DNA of 64,000 nucleotides, taken from the NCBI GenBank assembly GCA_014058105.1, contig JACGCM010002537.1, positions 248,001-312,000 on the forward strand. The letters run 5' to 3'. Every line of letters begins with the position of its first letter. Positions within the stretch are counted from its first letter, which is position 1. A program made the translations under genes and the position numbers. Source of the stretch: Kingdonia uniflora. Its lineage: Eukaryota; Streptophyta; Magnoliopsida; Ranunculales; Circaeasteraceae. Positions 32,746-49,068 of this stretch are shown piece after piece. The notes beneath the pieces are model-generated. The model did not search any database and was not told the origin of the DNA. It worked only from the letters and a program-made list of their open reading frames with translations.

Positions 32746-33660
32746 AGGTGGATGGACTCTAGTGCTACTCGCCACATCTGTTATGATAGGGAGTTGTATA
32801 AGACTTATGTTGAAGTTAAGGGCAAGAACGTGTTGCCTGGGGACACCCACACCATAGAGGTTGCTGGAACTGGAAACATCGAGCTGAAGTTTACCTCTCG
32901 AAGGACTCTCATTCTGAAGGATGTGCTCCATACCCCTCAAATGAGGAAGAATCATGTATATGTTTTTCTCCTGAATAAGGCTGGGTTTACACAGAATATT
33001 GGAGGTGACGTTTATACGATCACCAAGAATGGGGAATTTGTGGGTAAAGGCTATGTGTGTGATTCTATGCTTAAGCTTAATATTGATATGATTAATAAAG
33101 AATCTTCTTCTTACTCTGTGTGTACTTTTAATGTTTAGCATAGTAGACTTTGTCATATTAACAAGAAGCTCATTAAAAATATGTGTAACCTGAGTTTGAT
33201 TCCAAAATTCCCTTTGGACAGTTTTGAGAAATATGAATATTGCTCTCAAGCAAAGATTACTAAGACCCCTCACAAATCTATACAAAGAGAATATGGAACC
33301 TTGAACCTTATACACTCTGACATTTGTGAATTAGAATGGATCCTGACTAGGAACAAGAAATATTATTTTATAACTTTTATTGATGACCATTCTACTTACA
33401 CTTATATATATCTTATGGCTCACAAGAGCGATGCTCTGAACATGTTTAAAATTTTCCTTGCTAAAATTGAGACTCAATTTGGAAAGAAAATAAAACGCTT
33501 TCGAAGTGACAGAGGAGCTGAATATGACTCAGGGGCGTTCCTCGAGCTGTATAGTTCTACATGTATTATTCACGATACCACAGCTCCTTATTCACCTGAG
33601 ATGAATGGTAAGGCTAAACATAAGAACCGTACTTATACAGAACGGGAGAGATATTATTAA
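32746..33660 (+). pseudogene. protease and integrase of copia element
   Basis: The protease motif is WMDSSATRHIC, Gly replaced by Ser in the DSG box. The GAG_pre-integrase zinc region follows (HSRLCHINKKLI, then EYCSQAKITK). In the integrase core the first Asp (HSDICE) and second (FRSDRGAEYD) are present. The third acidic position is Lys (NGKAKHKNRT, normally NGKAERKNRT), so the catalytic triad is broken. A stop at 33136 separates protease from integrase. The upstream position of integrase relative to RT assigns the element to Ty1/copia. Confidence 0.9.
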
Positions 33661-35625
33661 TTATTTGTTATGTATTAAATAGAATTCCTAACTCAAAGAC
33701 CTTGGCAACACCTTTAGAATTATGGAATGCCAAAAAGCTGAATGTCTCATACTTTAGAGTTTGGGGATGTTTAACATATGTCAGGATACCTGATCCTATA
33801 AGGTTGAAACTTGCTAGTCGTGCTTATAAATGTGTTTTCATTGGTTGTAAAGCGTATAGATTTTTTGATTTGCAAAACAAAACTATTATTGAATCTGTTG
33901 ATGCTGACTTTTATGAAGATAAGTTTCCCTTTATATCTAGAGATAGTGGGGGTTCCTCATCTAGTTCTGTTGCACCTAGAATAGAAGAACCTAGAAATTT
34001 GGAAACTATAGGCTTTTTTTCAAATGTTAGAAGGAGCAAGATAGCTCGAGTGGAGAAGGATTTTGGTCATGATTTTAAAGTATATACTCTAGAGGGAGAT
34101 CCGCTACCCTCAAAGAGGCACTTACCTTCCCTGATTCAGATGTTTAGTAGGATGTTATCAACAGTGAGATGGACTCTCTGGAGTCCAATAGAACTTGGGT
34201 TCTTTCTTATTTACCTCCCGGTTGCAAGGCAATTGATTGTAAATGGATCCTTAAAAAGAAGTTAAGATCTGATGGGTCAGTTGAGAAATGCAAAGCTAGT
34301 CTTGTAGCTAAAGGATTTAGATAGAGAAAGAACATTGATTTCTTTGGCACTTATTCTCCTGTTAGTAGAATTACTTCGATTAGAGTATTACTTGCTACTG
34401 TTGCTATACATAACTTAGTAGTTCACCAAATAGATGTTAAAATTGTTTTTTTGAACGGTAACTTGGATGAAGAGATTTACATGGACTAACCTGAGGGATT
34501 TATCGTGCCTGGTCAAGAACATAAAGTCTACAAATTGGTGAAGTCTCTATATGGTCTCAAGCAGGCACTAAATCACTGGCATGAGAAATTTGACAACTTA
34601 GTCATATCACATGGTTTTAAAATTAATGAAAGTGACAAATACATTTATTATAAGGTTGTAGATAATGTTTACACTATTATATGTTTATATGTGGATGACT
34701 TGTTGATTATTGAATCTAACATCTCTGTTGTTAATGATGTCAAGGTTCTACTAAGTCAAAATTTCGACATGAAGGATTTGGGGGAAGCTAGTATAATTTT
34801 GGGAATTAAGATTACTAGGACTGAAAGTGGTATAACTTTAGATCAATCTCATTACATTGAGAAGACCTTGAAAAGGTATAACTACTATGACTGTAAACCA
34901 GTGTGCACTCCTTTCGACCATAGTCAGAAGCTATTCAAGAATACTCGTGACAGTATTAGACAAACTGAGTATGCTAGTATCATTGACAGCCTTCGATATG
35001 CTACTGATTATACTAGGCCAGGCATTACTTACGCAGTGGGGATGTTATGTAGATTTACTAGTTGCCCAGGTATGGAGCATTAATATGCCATTGAAAGGGT
35101 CATGTGGTATCTGAAGAGAACCATAAACCTAGGAATACACTATGAGCGATTCCCCACAGTCCTAGAGGGATTTACCAATGCTGATTAGAATACCCTATCT
35201 GAAGACTCTAAGGCTACCAACGGTTACATCTTTAGCATTGCTGGTGGAGTAGTTTCTTGGGGGTCTAAGAAATAAACCATCTTAGCCCAATCTACGATGG
35301 AGTCAGAACTGATAGCACTAGCTGCTGCCAGTAAGGAGGCAGATTGGTTAAAAAACCTTCTGTCAGATATTCCTTTATGGGATAAGCCATTACCAACTAT
35401 ACTTATCCACTGCGATAGTACTGCAACTATTACAAAAGTGGAGAATCGCTATTACAATGACAAATATGCCGTAAGCACAGTACCGTAAGAGAAAAACTCA
35501 CTTCTGGGGCTGTCAGAGTTGATTTTGTTCGGTCAGAAGTGAACCTGGCTGATCCTTTGACGAAAGGGTTAGCTTGAGAGAAGGTGTGGAACACCTCGAA
35601 AGGGATGGGGCTAAAGCCCGTATAG
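33660..35625 (+). pseudogene. RT and RNase H of copia element
   Basis: Integrase C-terminus (LELWNAKKLNVSYFRVWGC) leads into RT. WILKKKLRSDG and VKSLYGLKQALNHWHE are conserved, and the catalytic box reads CLYVDDLLII (about 34685). The LGIKI, YASIIDSLRYAT and RPGITYAVG blocks follow. RNase H ends with STMESELIALAAASKEADWL (35294 onward) and the typical ADPLTKGLA tail near 35550. Stops are found at about 34321, 34486, 35081, 35186, 35272 and others; one frameshift lies near 34130. Confidence 0.9.
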
Positions 35626-36195
35626 TTAAAATATTTATGATGGTAACCCAACCTATAGACTAGAGATCCCAAGAAATAGGTTCAAAAGGAAAAACAAGTC
35701 ATATGATAATTAAGAAGAATCGTGCATTTTTTTTAAAGAAGGGGTAGTTACTCCTAGTCCATCTCTATAAGAGCATGATATTCTATAATGATTTAAGGTT
35801 GAGTTATTCTAACTCTTAATAAGGGTTATACTCTATGTGGAGTGGGGTATCTAGCTATAGGAGTACTCCTGATTGACTCACCTCGATGATTGTAGAAGTG
35901 AGGCCGCTACCTATGGGAACTTGGGCAAGTTCTCTAGAGCCTTCATTAGAACCGGGATACGAGCGTATGATCGTATAGCGCTAATATATTTTTTAAAATT
36001 TATACTATAAAAGTTGTGTGTGGTGTACTTTAGTTGCACCCTCCAAAATTAGAGTTCAAGATGAATGTCACTCTAATCTCTAGTACTTTAAAAGTATATT
36101 CACTATGTAATGGTTCAAGTCGAAAGACACCTCTAGTTACGCACTGTTTTAGATTTTTTTTTACTTGGACATGTTTTCTCGATATAGTAAGGGAT
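35626..36195 (+). other. 3' untranslated region and polypurine tract of copia element
   Basis: Non-coding stretch between the RNase H tail and the 3' LTR. It ends in the purine-rich AGTAAGGGAT just before TGTTGGG. No other feature seen. Confidence 0.6.
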
Positions 36196-37071
36196 TGTTG
36201 GGTTTTATATCTCCAAAACTCTATGTGGCTTGTTAGTCCCACATTACTTGGAAACGTAGTTTGTTTCCTTGATATAACCTATATCATTTATTCTATTTGT
36301 TGAGCGGGGCCGGGCCGAAAAAATGGGCATAAAACTTTGTTTGGCTCATGAGCTTGGGCCTCGAACTTGGGCTTCTATGAAAGAATTAATTTTGTCAAAA
36401 CCAATTCTATTCGACCTGGACCAACTGGACCAATTCGAACTGAGTCCAATCGATCTCGACCTGGATCATTTCAAATCAAGTTTTTTAGACCTGGAGTTAC
36501 TAGGAGACCAAATTATAACTGAGTCTATTTCGATATGGAGTTCCAAGGAAACCAAATTCGAACCGAGTCTATTTCGAACTGAACTTTTTCAGTTTTAATT
36601 TTCTCAAACGTAACTGTTTCAAAATTAAGTCTTAAACGTTTTATTTTCGTTTTGAACATTTTTGATGACGTGTCCCACCATTAACTCTTGTTACCGTTTC
36701 AAACTTGCTCTATATAAAGAGAAATTGTGCCTCAGTTTTATGAATCCATCGAATACACAGTTCTTCTCTTCTCTTCAAATCATGAGTCTAGAATCCGAGT
36801 AAAGTTGTTGAAAGTACAAATCATTCGAAGGTACTTATTCATTATAAGAGAAGTTTCCACTTTATTGTTTTATCCTGGAGGTGACGCAACAATTAACTAT
36901 TTGCAAAGGGCAGTGCGGCGAAACGTCTTAAAGATAAAGACCTAGTCCTCGATTCAGCATCTCAAGATCATCACTTCTGTATCTCCAGTTCATCTTGCCA
37001 CAGTTGTTGTTTTCTATTAATCTTTGTTCTTGATAACTGCTGTAGAGGTAACATAATTAATTTCCCTAACA
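36196..37071 (+). repeat. 3' LTR of copia element
   Basis: 876 bases, TGTTGGG...CTAACA, TATA box TATATAAAGA at 36711-36720, followed by target duplication GATGT. Its promoter points toward the viral inverted repeat. Confidence 0.92.
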
Positions 37072-37076
37072 GATGT

Positions 37077-38656
37077 AGGATAGTGGTTTGGATAAGTAGA
37101 AGAATGAGTAATAATATTTATCCAGTGGAGACTGGGGTAATAACATGTCTTGCGAGGTAAATTAACCCATTCAGAAGGAATAGTGTTAATATCTAGATAA
37201 ATTCTGCCATTATAAAACATAATTGTTTTAAGGTTAGCAATAGTATGATAGAGAATAAGGGAAAACCTCGAAGGTCTTGGATGCAAGTGACTTCTAGGAC
37301 GGTGATAAACCCATTTTCAAAGAGCCATAGTTTATCAAGCTGAGGATGGGTACTTCTGATGAGATATCCTGGACTGCCATAGAAATTAATAGATTTTAGG
37401 GAAGATCCTAGAAGGGTAGTAGAATAAAGATCTTTACTACGGGCTTCCCAGTTGGCCAAAGTTAATTATGATTTGGGGATAGCTGAAAGTTCAGGGTGGT
37501 GAATTATGTCTGAATTTTAAATCGAACGTCCAATTTTGACCAAACTGACCGGTATCAATGGGTTTAATGTGTCTTTACCAGGAGCCGTTTGCTTTGGACT
37601 AGTCTTACTATTTCCCTGAGTAAGATTAGTTATAACCAACGAATCATTGGAAATATAGTTATTGTAAGCCAGACGAAGCTGCTTAGTGGTTTATGGTTGA
37701 ATATACAGTTTACTTAAAGAGGTTTCACGATTCCTATGGTGAGTCCAAAAGTGATGTATGCCTCCAAAGTGAGATAGATAGTTTTCTAAATTATTTATGC
37801 AATGAGCTAAAGCTGTTATTTTCATAGAAAAATTACTGTTGTTAGTAAAGGAAATAGTGCGACGGATAAGACCAGGCTTCTTGTCCTTGCCATTCAGAGT
37901 GGATCATGTATGAGATTGTTCAGTTGGTAAAATAATTCAGTTATTGTCTAACTGAGATTCATACAGTGAAACTGTATGGGGTTATGTAATGGGTAGACTA
38001 TCTACCATAATTCGGATAGAGCCGGAACTAAGTTGAAGAAGTTATGTTCCTGAAAAAGACTGGAAGTTATTATTATTAGTGATGAAGTCAAAAGTAATAT
38101 CTTGGCCCTGATAAGTACCAATTATTTCTGTTAGAGTAATATTATGTAAAGGCATAAGAAGATTGAGAAATTGAGCTCCTAAAATAACTTATTGTTGTAA
38201 ATTCCTTACACAAAGAATATAGAAGGAATATTCTGGTTATTATTACAGATAGAAACGTGCGAAATTGTATATTGACTATTTATTCTAGTACCACTAGCAG
38301 AGGTAAGAGATTGAGTAATTTTTTTTAAATACTTGGTAGGAACCAAGCTTTCTTGAATACAGTTTAAATCAGCCCACTATTTACAAGGGCAATAACATGA
38401 ATGATATATTCATGTTGGATAACAAGAGTAATGTGAATGTACCATTTTGGGGATGATATTTTGTGAAGAAGATGCAGATAAGAGTTATCAGTTTTCTCAG
38501 TCTATTGACTAGAAGAATCATTTGTTACTGTTGGTCGTTTGTCCCTATGTCTGGACTTCATAAGAGTGTCATACTTCTAAAGAGAAAGTTTGATATTTAT
38601 GATTTCATATTTTAAGTAATTAATTTCTTGATGTAGGTCTTGAATAGTTTCACACA
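37077..38656 (-). pseudogene. viral unit B coding region, 5' part
   Basis: On the minus strand an ATG follows the primer site at once. A Leu/Lys-rich coiled-coil-like segment comes first, then a retropepsin-like block. Its active site reads IALVNSGL (about 38375-38395), with Asp changed to Asn. An unrecognised domain rich in Ser, Thr and aromatic residues runs to the copia junction. The coil-protease block is homologous to the one ahead of RT in unit A, but no RT follows here. Frame breaks are numerous. Unit B without the copia is about 2.7 kb (38670 to 29792). Confidence 0.55.
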
Positions 38657-39925
38657 TGGCTCTGATACCAATAAGTATGCTTTACTACCCAGAAATTAGG
38701 ACTCAAATTCTAAATCTATGTATCCAACAGCTGATCCAGGATAATCCGAAACCCAATGCATCACCTAAACTCCATACAGATAATTATTATAATTTCCAGG
38801 ATGTCCTCCAACGAATGGAGACGGCTAAACCTATCATCATTCAAAACCTACATCAAGAAATTAATTACTTAAAATCTAAAATCATAAATATCAAACTTTC
38901 TCTTCAGAAATATGATACTCTTATGAAGTTTGGACATAGGGACAAATGACCAACAATAACAGATGATTCTTCTAGTCAACAGACTGAGAAAATAGATAAC
39001 TCTCATATGCATCTTCTTCACAAAATATCATCCCCAAAATGGTATATTCACATTACTCTTGTTATCCAACATGAATATACCATTCATGTTATTGCCCTTG
39101 TAGATAGTAGGCTGATTTAAACTGTATTCAAGAAAGCTTGGTTCCTACCAAGTATTTTGAAAAAACTATTTAATCTCTTACCTCTGCTAGTGGTACTAGA
39201 ATGAATAGTCAATATAAAATTTTGCACGTTTCTATCTATAATAACAACCAGAATATTCTTTCTGTATTTATTTGCGTAAGGAATTTACAACAAGTTATTT
39301 ACAACAAGTTATTTTAGGAGCTCCATTTCTCAATCTTCTTATGCTTTTACATAATATTACTTCAACAGGAATAATTGGTACTTATCAGGGCCAAGATATT
39401 ACTTTTGACTTCATCACTAATCATAATAACTTCCAGTCTTCTTCAGGAACATAACTTATTCACCTTAATTTCGGCTCTATCCGAATTATGGTAGATAGTC
39501 TACCCATTACAGAACTGTATGGATCCCAGTTGGACAATAACCGAATTATTTTACCAACTGAACAATCTCATACAGGATCCACTCTAAATGACAAGGACAA
39601 GAAGCCTGGTCTTATCCGTCGCACTATTTTCTTTACTAACAACAGTAATTTTTCTATGAAAATGACAGTTTTAGCTCATTTCATAAATAATTCAGAAAAC
39701 CCTCTATCTCATTTTGGAGCCATACATTACTCTTGGACTCACCACAAGAATTGTGGAACCTTTTGAGTAAACTGTATATTCAACCATAAACCACTAAGCA
39801 GCATCGTCTGGCTTATAATAACTATAAATCCAACGATTCGCTGGTTATAACCGATCTTACTCGGGGAAACAGTAAGACTAGTCCAGAGCAAATGTCTCCT
39901 GGTAAAGACACATCAAACTCGTTAT
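37558..39925. repeat. long inverted repeat of viral sequence (hairpin-forming)
   Basis: The left arm, about 37558-38648 (minus-strand viral sense), and the right arm, about 38836-39925 (plus-strand viral sense), match over ~1.09 kb around a spacer of ~187 bases. Example: the reverse complement of 38460-38640 and 38850-39030 agree at nearly every base (CTACATCAAGAAATTAATT, ATGATTCTTCTAGTCAA and so on). Each arm has its own substitutions, so this is an old inverted duplication and not an assembly mirror. Confidence 0.88.
38657..38670 (-). other. tRNA-Met primer-binding site of viral unit B
   Basis: Same TGGTATCAGAGCCA as at 29778-29791. The bases to its right (after about 38673) are no longer the promoter repeat but the right-hand, inverted viral copy. 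The inversion breakpoint lies there. Confidence 0.88.
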
Positions 39926-40207
39926 GAAGATGTAAAGGTAACCTTTGCATCCCATCCCATCAAACTATCCCTTCATAAGAGCACGTTTTGTAGACAAGTA
40001 CCCAAAGAAGACATTTCCTACCATGTCTCCTGTCCTTCTTCCAGACCTTCGATTTCTTCAAACTCTATATCTGAACTCATCCTTCAGGGAATTAGACTTT
40101 CTGATCAACAGATTCCTCATGGCATTTATAATGATTCCTTTACCAGTACCAGATCTGAAGTAGATCAAACTACTTCCCCTATATCAGAAGCAAGCTTCTA
40201 TGTTTAA
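38674..40207 (+). pseudogene. viral copy C: coiled coil, protease-like block and unrecognised domain
   Basis: Plus-strand frames from 38686 show a 90-residue helical segment (QILNLCIQQLIQDNPKP..., IQNLHQEINYLKSKI). The retropepsin-like region follows with LVDSR at about 39097 (the Gly after Ser is Arg) and VILGAPFLNLLMLLHN near 39306. The unrecognised domain (RIMVDSLPITELYG...) runs to 39766 and on to about 40207, in altered frames. It overlaps the right arm of the inverted repeat. Confidence 0.6.
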
Positions 40208-41019
40208 CATTTTTTTATGGATTTAAGCCCTAGTTCTATTATTCGCCAATTTATCAGTAACGAATTCATGACTTCCAGTCATGATGAATTCAGAAAATGG
40301 TATTGGAAAACTTTTCCAAGAGAAAAATTACACCTTATTGAAGACATTTACTACCATGAGATTAAACGAAGCCAAAAGATTACATTCTTTTATGACTGGT
40401 TCACAACATGGTATCCTTGTCCTCAATACATTATCAATAATATGGAAGATTTTACCAAAAAATAGGTTAAAACAGATGACATAGAAGTCTAATCTGTCCA
40501 CCCTCCCCCTGAATCTCTCCATTTAAGCAAAGGAAGTCCCACATCCAAACCTTTGGAGTCTCGCGCCTTTGCCCATCTTACCAACCAAATAACTGATGTT
40601 AATCTAGTTATCAAACATAATAATTGGACTAATGTCAGTCTTTAGGAAACCAGCTAAATCGTCTCGAAGATCACATCCAACGTACCAGTAATATCAACAT
40701 TGATACAACCAATACATCATCTAGTATACATAGTGCTGATATTAAACCAGCATTCCTAGTCAATGACTTTAAGCTATTAGATTCTCAGGATTCTGAGTTT
40801 GTTGACCTTTTGGTTGAAAGACTTAAAAAGCTTAGTGTTAATACTTTGGAAAAAACCTCTGCTTCAGAAGCAACCTCTGATGATCAATCCGAAATTCACA
40901 TCCAAGATGTTGAAGCCAGTCTTCATAAAATCGAATATGAACCATCCCAGTTAAAAATAAATTATAAAAGACCAACCCTTCAGGATCTTTTATTCGAATA
41001 AAATTCCTTTTAAAATCAA
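40208..41019 (+). pseudogene. viral copy C: N-terminal structural frame
   Basis: The frame at 40217-40465 (IIRQFISNEFMTSSHDEF...FFYDWFTTW) is the counterpart of the decayed frame near 29.2 kb. An acidic Ser/Asp/Glu-rich stretch follows (DSQDSEFVDLLVERLKKL..., SEIHIQDVEASLHKIEYEP), interrupted by stops. Function unknown; probably the N-terminal extension of the capsid protein. Confidence 0.55.
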
Positions 41020-41606
41020 ATGTTTTATAATGAACGTACCATTTATGAATGGAATATTGATGGTTTATCAGAATACCAAATTTATAAAATTATTCATAAA
41101 ATACATATGTATGCCTGTATCTGTAAAACTACTGGTAATGAAGACGACAACGTCGCCAAATTTATTGCCAATGGGTTCACATGTAGTCTTAAAGGCTGGT
41201 GGGACAACGTCATCACTAATGATCAGAAGATAGAAATTATTGGATCCGTCAAAACGAAAGGAACTAGTACTATCCATATCAAAGATGTTGTTTACACCCT
41301 TATCTAGACTATCATTTTACATTTTGTGGGTCTTTCACCACAAAAATATGAAAGGAATAGAGAACTCCTACAGAACCTTAGATGTCCTTCTCTCACCCAT
41401 TTTAGGTGGTACAAAGATGTTTATATATGCAAGCTCATGCAGTGCAGTGATGCCAATGCAGAACATTGGAAAGCCAGATTCATTGATGGTCTTCCACCAT
41501 TATTTGCTGCTAAAGTTCGTAAGAAGCTCAATGACCAGTACGATGGCAATTCTATACCTTACCATAACTATACTTATGGTCATCTTATTGGTGTCTGAGC
41601 CCAGGT
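41020..41606 (+). pseudogene. viral copy C: capsid-like protein, truncated
   Basis: Plus-strand frames 41020-41307 and 41326-41598 contain the conserved capsid/Gag core of this group: FIANGFTCSLKGWWDNVI (about 41164-41217). After one stop, a segment with LQNLRCPSLTHFRWYKDV and WKARFIDGLPPLFAAKVRKKL follows. The basic C-terminal part and zinc knuckle are missing; the sequence stops at a TA repeat (41607-41619), which marks the edge of the viral array. Confidence 0.65.
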
Positions 41607-41619
41607 TATATATATATAT

Positions 41620-42404
41620 CCCTATGTTCATAGACAAAATGATCTGAGAAGGAAAGAAAATCTGTTTGGGAAGAGGAAGGAATGACCAATGGAGACGCTT
41701 GATTTTGATGAGTTGGATACCTAATGTTTCGTATATTTTTCTTCTACTAGAATATGCGTACGTGGCAAAATATTACAAACAGAAAAACGCTTATGTAGCA
41801 AAATGTGATAAATAGAAAGAAGGTGACGGGTATAACATACAAAATGTTAGGTTCCTAGTGTTGTTGGGGGGAAATGAAAAAAAATAACAAAAAAACATAG
41901 AAACAAACATACTATGAGTTTCAAAAGCCAAGAGCCTAGCGTTGATGGGTAATATTGAAAGCTATTGTCACAGCGTAACATACAAAACGTTGATGGGGAA
42001 AAATCCTAAAAAAAAAAATTCAAATTTTTTCTCAAAAGCACATCCAAACATGAATTTTAACAAAATTTCACATAATCACATACCCAATTGACTTAATATT
42101 TCTCTTTCAAGTTTAATTTTGATTTTAAGTGGCGTTGTCATAATTTTTAAAATTTGAGTTGAGATATGGCTAGAAAGATGGATGAAGAAAGATGACATAG
42201 GTGACGATGAAAATATCAAACAGAGTACTTCTTCGGAGTTTGATGAACAAGTTAGAGGAATAGGAAAATCGTAGAGAGAGAAAAAAATATAGAGAGAGAG
42301 AGGAAGAAGAGGAAGAAAAATCGGTGGAGAGAGGTAGAGATTTTTGTTATGACTAGAATCTCGCTATTTTGGGTTATATACCCGAAGGGGGGACTCCCTT
42401 AAGC
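41620..42404. other. AT-rich spacer upstream of PRP4-type gene
   Basis: No coding frame. A purine-rich GAGAGA/GAAGAA tract at about 42268-42320 and a second (TA)n at 42405-42426 lie just ahead of the presumed start of the kinase gene and may belong to its promoter. Confidence 0.4.
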
Positions 42405-42659
42405 TATATATATATATATATATATAGTAGTGTATCTAGTCAAACGGGTAGTGAAGTTAGAATGACCCAGTTGAGTTTTGAGGCAAGAACGCGAGTTTTT
42501 TTTGTTTCAAAACCAAATCGTAATAATTTCTTATAATACAAATTAGGGTTTCTCGATTGATTTCGACTTCAAAGGTGAAATTGGTCCTCGAGAGATTCGT
42601 GATTGCATTCAAGTGATAACGATTGAATCAAACATTCGTCGATTTAGATTGGATTCAAG

Positions 42660-42889
42660 GTAATTAATATCTATTCTAGGGTTATTGATTTTGCTAGATT
42701 TAGTTCTTAATTTGATGCTTAGGGTTACTATCTATGTCTCTTTAATTGTGGAGTCCTGAAATAATTTGACAGAATAAAGATTTATGGGCAACAAAAGGGT
42801 TATTAATCACATTATAAGTGATGAGTTATTATAGAATTTGTGGGTTTGTTTTAGTATACATCATTTAATCTTTTTTATGACTTTATCAG
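42660..42889 (+). other. probable 5' UTR intron of PRP4-type gene
   Basis: TTCAAG|GTAATT at 42659/42660 and TTTATCAG|ATTT at 42889/42890, with AT-rich sequence between. The ATG (42955) lies 65 bases beyond. Splice signals are good but there is no transcript evidence. Confidence 0.6.
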
Positions 42890-42954
42890 ATTTTTGTTTG
42901 GTGATTTCAAAGATACGGTTGTGATTCTTGCACCTAATTGATCATCTTCAATTA

Positions 42955-49068
<6,114 letters not shown>

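Larger units (their letters stand above)
30916..37071 (+). mobile_element. Ty1/copia retrotransposon
   Basis: Full-length structure: 5' LTR 30916-31783, internal region, 3' LTR 36196-37071, and a perfect 5-bp target duplication GATGT at 30911-30915 and 37072-37076. Internal order is gag, protease, integrase, RT, RNase H on the plus strand, the diagnostic Ty1/copia order. The coding region (31810 to about 35620) has several in-frame stops, so the copy is inactive. It is inserted in pararetrovirus unit B and is therefore younger than that integration. Confidence 0.95.

Noticed and set aside
29778..38670. TGGTATCAGAGCC sequences as parts of tRNA genes
   Set aside because: Only the 3' complement of initiator tRNA-Met is present, with no cloverleaf arms around it. 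These are primer-binding sites.
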